Shown here in pieces: positions 35,950 through 45,122 of a stretch of DNA of 64,000 nucleotides. Position numbers and translations under genes: made by a program. The stretch is taken from NCBI GenBank assembly GCA_902464965.1, contig CABQLI010000003.1, positions 1 to 64,000 of the forward strand, given 5' to 3'. The DNA comes from an uncultured Collinsella sp. (GTDB taxonomy: Bacteria; Actinomycetota; Coriobacteriia; Coriobacteriales; Coriobacteriaceae). A model generated the notes under the pieces. The model saw only the letters and a list, made by a program, of their open reading frames with translations. It searched no databases and was not told the origin of the DNA. How positions within the stretch are numbered: position 1 is the stretch's first letter; each line of letters starts with the position of its first letter.

Positions 35950-36504
35950 CTAGACAATCGCCTTTTTGAGATTGCGCATGACGCGCTGCTCGTTTGAAAG
36001 CACAGCAAGACCAACGCGCGTGGTTACGCGTCGGCCGCACAGGTTGAGCTCCAGATAAGCAGTGCACTTACGTCTATTAATGGTTTTGATGAGACCCTCG
36101 TGGCCCAACAGCGGACCAGCCGTAACTACGACCTGGTCGCCGTCTTTTAGGGCCTCGCTCATGGGTACTACGCGGTCTCCCCTATGCGTAAATCCGCCAA
36201 TAAGCTGAACCTCTTCTTTTGCCAGCGGCACAAACTGACCGTCCTGGGAAAGCACCCGGGCAAAGTCGTCCATACGTAGCAGATACTGTTGCACGGTGCG
36301 GGGATCTGCCGTATCGCAGATAAGATAACCGGGAAAGAGAGGCTTGGTCGTATTGACCCATTCGCCGTGTACCTTGATCTCGGTTTGATATTGGGGATAA
36401 AAGAGCTCCTGCATGGCGCCAGCCGGCACCATGCGCTCGATGCGCTCGCGCATTACGTCTTCGCGACCGTTAATGACCTGAATCACATACCACACGAGCA
36501 CCAC
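35950..36504 (-). CDS. loaP: LoaP/NusG-like antiterminator of the capsule operon
   Basis: 184 residues. NusG NGN domain (WYVIQVINGREDVMRERIE) and a C-terminal KOW domain (LKDGDQVVVTAGPLLGHEGLIKTI, then KCTAYLELNLCGRRVTTRVGL). The short linker and position as first gene of a polysaccharide operon fit LoaP, a NusG paralogue that lets polymerase read through terminators after binding an RNA hairpin in the leader. The upstream leader contains a candidate hairpin. Confidence 0.88.
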   Translation of the reverse strand: MVLVWYVIQVINGREDVMRERIERMVPAGAMQELFYPQYQTEIKVHGEWVNTTKPLFPGYLICDTADPRTVQQYLLRMDDFARVLSQDGQFVPLAKEEVQLIGGFTHRGDRVVPMSEALKDGDQVVVTAGPLLGHEGLIKTINRRKCTAYLELNLCGRRVTTRVGLAVLSNEQRVMRNLKKAIV

Positions 36505-36546
36505 CCCCTTGCTGTCTTACGTGTGGCTCACGGGGTTTGGGTATGG

Positions 36547-36572
36547 CTTCGCCAGGGCGCTTGTGCGCGAAG
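36547..36572 (-). promoter_or_regulatory. Candidate LoaP-target hairpin in the loaP leader
   Basis: CTTCGC (36547-36552) pairs with GCGAAG (36567-36572), enclosing a further GCGC/GCGC pairing. It lies 43-68 bases before the loaP start, within a leader of about 270 bases. Confidence 0.35.
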
Positions 36573-36781
36573 GCGCTCCATATTCAAACCCTGAGCCCAG
36601 TCAGACAAGCACGTGGCTCTGCCCCACCGTGAACGGTATGTACAAATGCAGTTGCTAGAGTCGCGGACGTGTATCGCAAAAATGACCGTGACCCCAGCTG
36701 GCTGCGTGCGAACCATTCAAGCGGGTACAAAACTGGACCGCACGCAAACAGCTGTAGGACTGCTACGCATTGATACGCAAG

Positions 36782-36810
36782 CTATTAAATGCATCTTAGA
36801 ATTAACTCAA
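36782..36810 (-). promoter_or_regulatory. Putative promoter of the capsule operon
   Basis: On minus, TTGAGT (36805-36810) and TAATAG (36782-36787) are 17 bases apart. It is the best sigma-70 match upstream of loaP. Between 36811 and 37224 I see no gene. Confidence 0.45.
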
Positions 36811-37224
36811 TGCAAATAACGTCGCATGACTTCTCTATTGGAGCTCGTGGTGTTTCTGGCACCGCCGTTACGGCCGGATGCTGATCGACCCTGCGCTTTG
36901 CAACTTGCTGGAGCCGCGAGCGCAGTTGAACTCATGTAACGTAAGGTATCCTAGCACAAGCTGTTAGCGAAACTGATTTGGGCTGCGTTGGACAACATAT
37001 CGTTCATTTGACGTGCTTAGGGGGGTTGTTTTGGGATGTTGTTCACGTTGACGCAGGTTATTGGGGTGCGAGCGGTGGTTAGGGATGCTCCTGAAGCCCG
37101 AATTGACCAGCGAGGCGTACTGGTAATCGCCTTTGTGTAACAAACTATGTACAGACATGGGAAATAAATTGTGCAACTTTTTGTTGGCGTAGGTGGGGTT
37201 TGTGGCGCGTGGTTTTTTGGCATG

Positions 37225-37251
37225 AAAAAAGCCTTCGGAATTCCGAAGGCC
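37225..37251 (-). terminator. Terminator of tRNA-Ala
   Basis: Palindrome GCCTTCGGAATTCCGAAGGC (37231-37250) followed on minus by TTTTTT, 15 bases after the tRNA 3' end. It could also work on the plus strand. Confidence 0.8.
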
Positions 37252-37264
37252 TTTGCATTCACGA

Positions 37265-37340
37265 TGGTGGAGACGAGGGGGATCGAACCCCTGACCTCTT
37301 GACTGCCAGTCAAGCGCTCTCCCAGCTGAGCTACGCCCCC
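37265..37340 (-). tRNA. tRNA-Ala (anticodon GGC)
   Basis: 76 bases with encoded CCA. The anticodon arm is CTTGA-CTGGCAG-TCAAG, giving anticodon GGC (alanine). The T-arm GGGTTCGATCCCC and D-arm GCTCAGCTGGGAGAGC are intact; the acceptor stem GGGGGCG/CGTCTCC has two G-U pairs. Confidence 0.95.
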
Positions 37341-37353
37341 GTGACGAAGAGAT

Positions 37354-37382
37354 ACTATAGGGGAAGTTGGCGCGGCGTGCAA
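37354..37382 (-). promoter_or_regulatory. Promoter of tRNA-Ala
   Basis: On minus, TTGCAC (37377-37382) and TATAGT (37354-37359), 17 bases apart, 14 bases before the tRNA 5' end. Confidence 0.7.
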
Positions 37383-37395
37383 GGACTTTTTTGAG

Positions 37396-38052
37396 TCAGA
37401 CTTTAAATGCCCATTGATATAGGAAAGCGATGGCGGTGCCGGTGTGGACTTGGATCGTGGCTGTTGGCCTGACGACGTTGCTGATGCCCGTGTCGGCCAA
37501 CAAGCCCAGCGGAGCGCGATCTAGTTCCCATTCTAGGCCGTGTTCACTTACCTCGGTGTTGGGGGCAATAGCGATGATGGAGAACGTCTTGCCTTCGGCG
37601 CCTTCGATGGTCCAGGATTCGCCTTCGTGCAGAATGCGGGCCGTGGACTCGTCCTCGGCAATCCAGACTGGGGCGCCCTCGTAGCCCGCGAGCAAACCCA
37701 GTACGGAAAGCGCCATGTCCGGGCGGCCGCCCGTGGCGCAGGTCGCAACCACTTCGGCACCCGGCCAGCGACGGCGGACGGAATCGAGCGCCAGCGCCAG
37801 ATCGGTATAGTCCTTGTAAGGGTCGTGGCGCTCTACCTCAAAGGCTTCGGCGGCATCGACCAGCGCGCGGCCCGCATCACTCACCGTGTCGGCATCCCCC
37901 ACATATACATCGCAGCTCAGGCCGGCGCCCAGCAGCGCATCGAGTCCGCGGTCCACGGCGACAACGTAGTCGCACTCCCCCGCTAGCCTACGCAACAGAT
38001 CCGCGCTTGCCACCACGGGCGAGCCGCAAACTACTAATACCTTGCAAGCCAC
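37396..38052 (-). CDS. thiN: Thiamine pyrophosphokinase
   Basis: 218 residues, GTG at 38052. VVAVDRGLDALLGAGLSCDVYVGDADTVS (donor and metal site), KDYTDLALAL, and ATGGRPDMALSVLGLL match ThiN, which makes thiamine diphosphate from thiamine and ATP. C-terminal beta domain ends with TGISNVV, also conserved. It lies 9 bases after the HAD gene; the two are probably cotranscribed. Confidence 0.92.
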   Translation of the reverse strand: MACKVLVVCGSPVVASADLLRRLAGECDYVVAVDRGLDALLGAGLSCDVYVGDADTVSDAGRALVDAAEAFEVERHDPYKDYTDLALALDSVRRRWPGAEVVATCATGGRPDMALSVLGLLAGYEGAPVWIAEDESTARILHEGESWTIEGAEGKTFSIIAIAPNTEVSEHGLEWELDRAPLGLLADTGISNVVRPTATIQVHTGTAIAFLYQWAFKV

Positions 38053-38061
38053 AGCTCTCGC

Positions 38062-38751
38062 CTATCCCTCAAACGAAAGCACGCGGGCCAAATCCAGGTC
38101 CTCATAGCTATCGATAAAGATATCGCAGTTAACCCGAACGTCGTCGCGCTTCATGCGGCCGTGCGGGTCATAGATGCCCACGCGCTTAAAGCCTGCGGTA
38201 CCAGAGCTCTTTAGGCCAAAGACCGCATCCTCAAATACCCAAGCGCGCTCAAACTTGCACCCGTGGCGCTCCTCCAGGCGGCGCAGCGCCAGCTCGTACA
38301 CATCGGGGAACTGCTTGGAACGACCTGCCTCGCCCGTCGTGGTAACAAACTCCATGTAAGCGTCGAGCCCGGCACCAGCGAGCGCAGACTGCACCAGCTC
38401 GGCCGGCGTGGACGTAGCCACGCACATGGCAATGCCTGCCGCCTTCGCCTGCTCCAAAAACGCCAGGAGCCCCTCGCGCGGCGGCACCTTGGAGTACCCA
38501 TCAATCAGAATATTGCTCAGCTCACGGTACAGCTCCTCGCCATTCGCGCCAATGCCCCAGGTGTCGTGGTAGGCCTGACACTCATCCTCCAGCGACAAAT
38601 GCTCAAACTGGGCAAAATCGTCGACCGTTACGTCGACACCGTGGCGGTGCAATAACTCTGGCTGAGCATAAGCCCAAACGGGGGTGCTATTAACCAGCGT
38701 GCCGTCGCAATCGAAAATAAAAGCAACCTTGGGAGCGGCGGTATGGGACAT
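38062..38751 (-). CDS. HAD-superfamily hydrolase (beta-phosphoglucomutase-like)
   Basis: 229 residues, ATG 38751 with AAAGG 7 bases upstream. FDCDGTLVNS (catalytic Asp pair), CVATSTPAELVQSAL (motif II), K in RSKQFPDVYELAL (motif III) and VFEDAVFGLKSSGTAGF (motif IV) give a subfamily I HAD with helical cap. Phosphosugar phosphatase or mutase is likely; the substrate is open. Upstream of thiN. Confidence 0.85.
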   Translation of the reverse strand: MSHTAAPKVAFIFDCDGTLVNSTPVWAYAQPELLHRHGVDVTVDDFAQFEHLSLEDECQAYHDTWGIGANGEELYRELSNILIDGYSKVPPREGLLAFLEQAKAAGIAMCVATSTPAELVQSALAGAGLDAYMEFVTTTGEAGRSKQFPDVYELALRRLEERHGCKFERAWVFEDAVFGLKSSGTAGFKRVGIYDPHGRMKRDDVRVNCDIFIDSYEDLDLARVLSFEG

Positions 38752-38772
38752 AAACGAACCTTTCGATATCAA

Positions 38773-38860
38773 ATGGTAAACATCCTGCTAAAAACGTTTT
38801 ACCAAACGTCAGCCAAACAATTTTGAAACCCAAATTGGTAAAACTGTCAAGAGTTTTACC
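38773..38860. promoter_or_regulatory. Palindromic GGTAAAAC operators between HAD gene and glgB
   Basis: Three related sites in the 38752-39097 gap: GGTAAAC at 38775; CTAAAAACGTTTTACC at 38788-38803, a near-palindrome with central CG as in LacI-family operators; and GGTAAAAC (38837-38844) facing GTTTTACC (38853-38860). The same GGTAAAACG motif recurs before the GH13-MalQ gene. A sugar-responsive LacI-type repressor is the natural guess; none is encoded in this window. Confidence 0.55.
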
Positions 38861-39097
38861 ACGGCAATTCTGCCAGTGGTATAAACATGTCGCTTACCGA
38901 TTAAACGCCCCCGCAAATCCGCTTTCGTCCATAAAACTAACGCACAGGTGTTATCGTAGTTTCTGCCGAAAGTTCCACCGAGCACGCGAGGTGGAACGAA
39001 TCACAGAAACTTCGCCGTCCCTTCGATTCGTGCAGCCTTGGACCTTTCGCATCTAGTCACCAAGGCAACACGCTGCCGCGTCATGATGGGATCAAAC

Positions 39098-41344
39098 GTG
39101 AGCGATACAAAGCTAAAGCCAACGGCTAAAAAGCCCGCAACCCGCAAACCGGCTCCGCACGCACCGGAGCTCTCCAAGGACGATGTCTACCTGTTTGGCA
39201 TTGGTATGTGGGAGCGCAGCTGGGAAAAGATGGGCGCGCACCCCGACACGCAGCAGCGCACGCGCGGCTGGCGCTTTTGCGTTTGGGCGCCCGATGTAAA
39301 GAGTGTCCATGTCATTGGCGAATTTAACGACTGGGATGAGGAAGCCAACCCGCTGGTGCCCGTGCATACGAGCGCTATTTGGGAAGGCTTTATTCCTGGC
39401 GCCGAGCAGGGCCAGCTCTATAAATATCTCATCGAGACCAACGAGGGCGAGAAGCTCTACAAGGCCGATCCGTATGCCTTTAAAGCCGAGTGCCCTCCGG
39501 GTACCGCGAGCGTGCTGTGGACCCTCGATGGCTATAAGTGGAACGACGCCGCGTGGCTCAAGCGCCGCGCCGGCCACAACCACATGTCGCAACCGCTTAA
39601 CATCTACGAGGTGCATATTGGCTCGTGGAAGCGCCACGGCGACGCGCCGCAGGGCGAGCCGGACGAGTACGGCAACTACCCCGGCCCCATGGATCCCTTC
39701 CCCGCGCAGCGCGGCGAGTTTTACACCTACGACGACCTGTCGGTGGAGCTCGTGGACTACGTGCGCGACATGGGCTATACGCATATCGAGGTCATGCCGC
39801 TTATGGAGCATCCCTTCGACGGTTCCTGGGGCTACCAGACGACCGGCTACTACGCCGCCACGTCGCGCTACGGCAATCCGCAGCAGCTCATGCACTTTAT
39901 CGATGCGTGCCACGAGGCTGGCATCGGCGTGATCATGGACTGGGTGCCCGGCGGTTTTTGCGCCGACTCCCACGGCCTTGCCACTTTTAACGGTCACATG
40001 CTGTTTGAGCACGAGATTCACCCTAACTGGGGCACGCACAAGTTTGACTTCGCCCGCGGCGAGGTACGCTCCTTCTTGGTCTCCAACGTGCTGTACTGGC
40101 TCGAGAACTTCCACGTGGACGGCATTCGCATGGACGGCGTGTCCAGCATGCTGTACCTCAACTTTGGCATCGACGATCCCGGCCAAAAGAAGTTCAACAA
40201 GTACGGTACCGAGGAGGACCTGGACGCCAGCGCGTTTATCCGTCAGGTCAACTGCGCCGTGGAGGCGCACTACCCCGACGTGATGATGATGGCCGAGGAG
40301 TCCACCGCGTGGCCGCTCGTGACCTATCCGCCGCAGGACGGCGGCCTAGGCTTCCACTACAAGTGGGACATGGGCTGGATGAACGACACCCTGCACTACA
40401 TGCAGACCGATTTTCCGTGGCGTCCCGGCAACCACGGCCTGCTCACGTTCTCCATCATGTACGCCTTTACCGAGAACTTCATTTGCCCGCTCAGCCACGA
40501 CGAGGTCGTGCACGGCAAGTGCTCGCTGATCGGCCGCATGCCGGGCGACTGGTGGCGCCAGTTTGCCGGCCTGCGCACGCTAGCTTTCTACCAAATGACG
40601 CACCCCGGTGCAAAGCTCAACTTTATGGGCAACGAGATCGGCCAGTTTATCGAGTGGCGCTACTACGAGTCCATCCAGTGGTTCCTGACCGAGGAGTACG
40701 AGACTCACCGTCATCATCAGGCGTTTATCAAGGCGCTCAACCATCTGTACACCGCCGAGCCCGCCCTATACGAGCGCGGCTACACCGACGACGGCTTTAC
40801 CTGGATCGACGCGGACAACTCCAAGCAGTCCATCGTGAGCTTTGTGCGCCAGGGCGAGGACGTCGATAACGACCTGGTGATTCTGATCAACTTTGACCCG
40901 GCGAGCTACGAGAGCTTCCGCGTGGGCGTGCCGCGCGAGGGTGACTGGGTGGTCATCTTCGATTCCGACCGTCCTGAGTTTGGCGGAAGCGGATACGCCG
41001 GCGAGGAGCCCTACACCTGCTCGAGCGAGCCCTACCCCTGGAACGGGCAGATGGACTCCATCGAGATTAAGGTGCCCGGCCTGGCAGGTGTGGTGCTTAA
41101 GCGCCGCGGCCCCAGCAGCTATAAGCCGCCCGTGGTCGAGGAGCCCAAGAAGGCAACGCGCAAGCGCACGTCCTCGGTAAAGCCCAAGCCCGCGGCCGCC
41201 AAGAAGGCTCCGGCCAAGGCGAAGGCTGCCAAGCCCGCTACCAAAGCTTCGGCCAAGTCCACCACGGCCAAAAAGGCAGCAACCAAAAAGGCTGCTCCCA
41301 AGGCTAAAGCAGCTGCTGTTAAGGCTCCTGCCAAGAAAGCGTAA
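39098..41344 (+). CDS. glgB: 1,4-alpha-glucan branching enzyme with H1-like tail
   Basis: 748 residues from GTG 39098 (GGGA at 7 bases); ATG at 39083 lacks a ribosome site. CBM48 domain about 60-160, then GH13: EVMPLMEHPFDGSWGYQ, the nucleophile Asp in GIRMDGVSSMLY, acid Glu in MMAEEST, and LSHDEVVHGK. It adds alpha-1,6 branches to glycogen. The last 65 residues (684-748) are Lys/Ala/Pro repeats (KPAAAKKAPAKAKAAKPA) like histone H1, absent from standard GlgB. First gene of the glycogen block, GGTAAAAC sites upstream. Confidence 0.95.
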   Translation: MSDTKLKPTAKKPATRKPAPHAPELSKDDVYLFGIGMWERSWEKMGAHPDTQQRTRGWRFCVWAPDVKSVHVIGEFNDWDEEANPLVPVHTSAIWEGFIPGAEQGQLYKYLIETNEGEKLYKADPYAFKAECPPGTASVLWTLDGYKWNDAAWLKRRAGHNHMSQPLNIYEVHIGSWKRHGDAPQGEPDEYGNYPGPMDPFPAQRGEFYTYDDLSVELVDYVRDMGYTHIEVMPLMEHPFDGSWGYQTTGYYAATSRYGNPQQLMHFIDACHEAGIGVIMDWVPGGFCADSHGLATFNGHMLFEHEIHPNWGTHKFDFARGEVRSFLVSNVLYWLENFHVDGIRMDGVSSMLYLNFGIDDPGQKKFNKYGTEEDLDASAFIRQVNCAVEAHYPDVMMMAEESTAWPLVTYPPQDGGLGFHYKWDMGWMNDTLHYMQTDFPWRPGNHGLLTFSIMYAFTENFICPLSHDEVVHGKCSLIGRMPGDWWRQFAGLRTLAFYQMTHPGAKLNFMGNEIGQFIEWRYYESIQWFLTEEYETHRHHQAFIKALNHLYTAEPALYERGYTDDGFTWIDADNSKQSIVSFVRQGEDVDNDLVILINFDPASYESFRVGVPREGDWVVIFDSDRPEFGGSGYAGEEPYTCSSEPYPWNGQMDSIEIKVPGLAGVVLKRRGPSSYKPPVVEEPKKATRKRTSSVKPKPAAAKKAPAKAKAAKPATKASAKSTTAKKAATKKAAPKAKAAAVKAPAKKA

Positions 41345-41437
41345 CAAAGGCGTTACCACTGTGATTACCCGTCCCGTGGGGGCGTAGGATACATGTCATA
41401 ACCGTTCCGGGAGAAACATCCCCGGGGAAAGGAACGT

Positions 41438-43864
41438 ATGAATAAGATCTTCGACAACAAGCAGGAGTTTACCGAGCTTTATCGCGATGCCGTCATGAGC
41501 ATCAGCGGCAAGAGCGTCGAGGCCGCCAGCGACCTCGACCGCTTTAACGCCCTGGCCAAGCTCGTGGCCGAGAAGGCGCGCACCGTTGCCACCAAGAGCG
41601 ACGCCCGCGCCACCGCCGAGGGCAAGAAGCGCGTGTACTACTTCTCGATCGAGTTTTTGATCGGCCGCCTGCTTGACAACTACCTGCTCAACTTTGGCGT
41701 GCGCGACATGGTCGCCGAGGCGCTCGACGACATGGGCTTTGACCTGTCCGTCATCGAGAGCCAGGAGCCCGATCCGGCGCTGGGCAACGGTGGCCTGGGA
41801 CGTCTGGCCGCATGCTTCCTGGATTCCATGGCAGCCGAGGGCATTGCCGGCTACGGCAACGGCATGCGCTACCGCTACGGCCTGTTTAAGCAGGAGATCG
41901 TCAACGGCAGCCAGGTCGAGGCCACCGACGAGTGGCTCACCCATGGCTATCCCTGGGAGGTCCGTCGTCAGGACAAGGCCGTGACCATTAAGTTTGGCGG
42001 ACGCGTCGAGGGCTTTGAGGAGAACGGCCGCACGTTCTACCGCACGGTGGACACGCAGGACATCCTGGCCGTCCCCTATGACATCCCCGTTGTGGGCTAT
42101 GCCGGCGAGACCGTCAACAAACTGCGCGTCTGGGCCGCCGAGCCGGTCGAGGAGCACTTTGACCTGGAGGCCTTCAACCGCGGCGATTACGCCCTGGCCG
42201 ATGCCGAGCGCGCCGAGGCCGAGGCCATCAGCGCCATCCTCTACCCCAACGACGCCGGCGAGCACGGTCGTCTGCTGCGCCTGAAGCAGGAGTACCTGTT
42301 TGTCTCGGCCGGCATCTACAGCCTGCTCGACACCTTTGAGAAGGAGCATGGCGAGAACTGGGAGCTGCTGCCGCAGTTTGTGGCCATCCACACCAACGAC
42401 ACGCACCCCGCCATGTGCGGCCCCGAACTCATGCGCATCCTCATCGACGAGAAGAAGCTCGAGTGGGACGACGCCTGGAACATCGTGACGCAGGTCGTGA
42501 GCTACACCAACCACACCATCCTGCCCGAGGCTCTGGAGAAGTGGCCCATCGGCACGTTCTCCAAGCTCCTCCCCCGCGTGTACCAGATCATCGACGAGAT
42601 CAGCCGCCGTTGGCACGAGTCCTTCGACACCACGCAGGAGGGCTGGCAGGAGCGCCTGCGCCAGACCGCTATCCTGTGGGACGGCGAGATTCGCATGGCC
42701 AACCTGTCCGTGATCTGCAGCCACAGCGTCAACGGCGTGGCCAAGATCCACTCCGACATCATCAAGAACATCGTGCTCAAGGACTTCTACGCCCTGACGC
42801 CCGAAAAGTTCAACAACAAGACCAACGGCATCTCGCATCGTCGCTTCTTTGCCGAGGCCAACCCCACCTATGCCAAGCTCGTCACCGAGGCCATTGGCGA
42901 CGGCTGGCTCAAGGACGCCTTTGAGCTGGAAAAGCTCAAGGAGTTCCAGAACGACACCGAGTTCCTGAAGGCCGTGGGTGCCTCCAAGCGCGCCAACAAG
43001 GAACGCCTGGCCGCCTACGTCAAGGCCGAGACCGGTCTGGTCATCGACCCCAACACCGTCTTCGATGTCCAGGTAAAGCGCTTCCACGCCTACAAGCGCC
43101 AGCTCATGAACATCATGAAGGTGATGGACATCTACAACCGTCGCATCGCCGATCCCAACTTCCACGTGACGCCGACGACCTTCATCTTTAGCGGCAAGGC
43201 TGCCTCGAGCTACACCTTCGCCAAGGAGACCATCCGCCTCATTAACTCCGTGGCCGATGTCATCAACAACGACCCGCGCGTCAACGAGGTCATGAAGGTC
43301 TGCTTTATCCCCAACTTCCGCGTGAGCAACGCCCAGCTCATCTACCCTGCCGCCGAGATCTCGGAGCAGATCTCCACGGCCGGCAAGGAGGCCTCGGGCA
43401 CGTCCAACATGAAGCTCATGATGAACGGCGCCATTACGCTGGGCACCCTCGACGGCGCCAACATCGAGATCGCCGACCTGGCCGGCCGCGAGAACGAGGC
43501 CATCTTTGGCCTGACCGCCTCCGAGGTCGAGCAGCTCTGGGCGTCGAACAGCTACTTTGCATGGGATACCCTCAACAACGACCGCGAGCGTCTGGGCCGC
43601 GTGATGGACGAGCTCAAGGACAACACGTTTGCGGGTCTTTCGGGCAACTTCGAGAGCATCTACAACGAGCTCATGAACAACAACGACCCCGACCTGGTCA
43701 TGGCAGACTTCCGCAGCTACGTGGATGCCTGGGAGAAGCTCACCGGCGGCTACGGCGACCAGGAGACCTGGAACCGCAAGGCACTGCTCAACACCGCCTC
43801 CTCGGGCTGGTTCTCGAGCGACCGCACCATTCGCGAGTACCGCGACGAGATCTGGCACGCTTAA
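41438..43864 (+). CDS. glgP: Glycogen/starch phosphorylase
   Basis: 808 residues, ATG after GGGGAAAGGAACGT. Family markers: DPALGNGGLGRLAACFLDS, HTNDTHPAM, QVKRFHAYKRQLMNIM, and the pyridoxal-phosphate lysine region KEASGTSNMKLMMNGA followed by LGTLDGANIEI. It releases glucose-1-phosphate from glycogen. Lies 93 bases after glgB on the same strand. Length is usual for the family. Confidence 0.96.
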   Translation: MNKIFDNKQEFTELYRDAVMSISGKSVEAASDLDRFNALAKLVAEKARTVATKSDARATAEGKKRVYYFSIEFLIGRLLDNYLLNFGVRDMVAEALDDMGFDLSVIESQEPDPALGNGGLGRLAACFLDSMAAEGIAGYGNGMRYRYGLFKQEIVNGSQVEATDEWLTHGYPWEVRRQDKAVTIKFGGRVEGFEENGRTFYRTVDTQDILAVPYDIPVVGYAGETVNKLRVWAAEPVEEHFDLEAFNRGDYALADAERAEAEAISAILYPNDAGEHGRLLRLKQEYLFVSAGIYSLLDTFEKEHGENWELLPQFVAIHTNDTHPAMCGPELMRILIDEKKLEWDDAWNIVTQVVSYTNHTILPEALEKWPIGTFSKLLPRVYQIIDEISRRWHESFDTTQEGWQERLRQTAILWDGEIRMANLSVICSHSVNGVAKIHSDIIKNIVLKDFYALTPEKFNNKTNGISHRRFFAEANPTYAKLVTEAIGDGWLKDAFELEKLKEFQNDTEFLKAVGASKRANKERLAAYVKAETGLVIDPNTVFDVQVKRFHAYKRQLMNIMKVMDIYNRRIADPNFHVTPTTFIFSGKAASSYTFAKETIRLINSVADVINNDPRVNEVMKVCFIPNFRVSNAQLIYPAAEISEQISTAGKEASGTSNMKLMMNGAITLGTLDGANIEIADLAGRENEAIFGLTASEVEQLWASNSYFAWDTLNNDRERLGRVMDELKDNTFAGLSGNFESIYNELMNNNDPDLVMADFRSYVDAWEKLTGGYGDQETWNRKALLNTASSGWFSSDRTIREYRDEIWHA

Positions 43865-43899
43865 AGGCGCGCGAGCTCCCTTTGCCGCACGGCATTATT

Positions 43900-43930
43900 C
43901 GGTGGGCGCGACCAGGAGCCGTGCCCACCG
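43900..43930. terminator. Intergenic hairpin glgP-glgC
   Basis: CGGTGGGC (43900-43907) pairs with GCCCACCG (43923-43930). No T-run; may attenuate or stabilise mRNA between glgP and glgC. Confidence 0.35.
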
Positions 43931-43969
43931 CTAATGGGTTAGAAACATCGATGACAGAAGGAGAAATCG

Positions 43970-45118
43970 ATGAGTAAGAAAGAATGCATCGCGATGCTCC
44001 TCGCAGGAGGACAGGGCAGCCGATTGGGGGCACTCACCCAAAAGATCGCCAAGCCGGCGGTTAGCTTTGGCGGTAAGTTCCGCATTATCGACTTTTCGCT
44101 CTCCAACTGCTCCAACTCGGGCATCGACACGGTGGGCGTTCTGACGCAGTATCGCCCCTACCTGCTGCATGCCTACGTGGGCTCCGGCGAGGCATGGGAT
44201 CTGGACAGCCGCGACGGCGGCGTTTCGATCCTGCCGCCGTACGAGACGCAAACCGGCGGCGCCTGGTATGCGGGTACGGCAGACGCCATCACGCAGAACC
44301 TGGACTACATCAAGGCCAACGACCCCAAGTACGTCCTGATTCTTTCGGGCGATCACCTGTATCGCATGGACTACCGCAAGATGCTCAAGACGCACATTGA
44401 GAACAACGCCGACCTCACGGTGAGCGTTATGCCCGTGCCGTGGGAGGAGGCCAGCCGCTTTGGCATCCTGACCACCGACCCCGAGGACGGCCGCATCACC
44501 AAGTTTACCGAGAAGCCCGAGAAGCCCGATTCGAACCTCGCGTCCATGGGCATTTACATCTTCTCGGCCGACGTGCTGATCGAGGCGCTCGAGGAGGACG
44601 CTCTGGACCAGCGCTCGAGCCACGACTTTGGCAAGGACATCATCCCCAAGCTGCTCGGCGAGAACAAGCGCCTGTACAGCTACGAGTTCCACGGCTTTTG
44701 GAAGGATGTTGGCACCATCGCCAGCTTCCACGAGACCTCGATGGACCTGCTGGGCAACAACCCCGAGTTCGATCTGTTCGACAAGCACTTCCCCATCATG
44801 TCCAACATCACCACGCGACCGCCGCACTACATTGGCCCGGACGGCCGCCTAGACGACTGCCTGGTCTCCAATGGCTGCAAGATCTACGGCACCGCTCGCC
44901 ACTCGATCCTTTCGACCGATGTCATCATCGAGGAGCGCGCCGTGGTCGAGGACTCCGTGCTGCTGCCGGGTGCGCACGTTAAGAGCGGCGCGCACATCTG
45001 CCGCGCTATTTTGGGCGAGAACTCCACGGTCGAAGAGGGCGTGAAGCTCGGCTCTGTCGATACCACCAAGGATACGGCCGTCGTCGGAAATGACGTCGTT
45101 ATCGGGAAGGGGGAATGA
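43970..45118 (+). CDS. glgC: Glucose-1-phosphate adenylyltransferase, catalytic subunit
   Basis: 382 residues, ATG after [42 protein letters not shown] is the complete nucleotidyl-transfer signature; [15 protein letters not shown] and [10 protein letters not shown] follow; the C-terminus is a left-handed beta-helix ([22 protein letters not shown]). It makes ADP-glucose, the committed step of glycogen synthesis. glgD follows 4 bases after its stop, suggesting a GlgC-GlgD heterotetramer as in Firmicutes. Confidence 0.95.
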   Translation: MSKKECIAMLLAGGQGSRLGALTQKIAKPAVSFGGKFRIIDFSLSNCSNSGIDTVGVLTQYRPYLLHAYVGSGEAWDLDSRDGGVSILPPYETQTGGAWYAGTADAITQNLDYIKANDPKYVLILSGDHLYRMDYRKMLKTHIENNADLTVSVMPVPWEEASRFGILTTDPEDGRITKFTEKPEKPDSNLASMGIYIFSADVLIEALEEDALDQRSSHDFGKDIIPKLLGENKRLYSYEFHGFWKDVGTIASFHETSMDLLGNNPEFDLFDKHFPIMSNITTRPPHYIGPDGRLDDCLVSNGCKIYGTARHSILSTDVIIEERAVVEDSVLLPGAHVKSGAHICRAILGENSTVEEGVKLGSVDTTKDTAVVGNDVVIGKGE

Positions 45119-45122
45119 TCCG

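Noticed and set aside
37017..37382. 121-codon minus frame across tRNA-Ala
   Set aside because: Runs through a tRNA, its promoter and terminator; the protein-like middle part is the translated tRNA.
41396..43858. 820-codon open frame on minus, opposite glgP
   Set aside because: Exact antisense shadow of a high-GC gene with strong codon bias; product is low-complexity Val/Leu/Gly/Ala with no motif.
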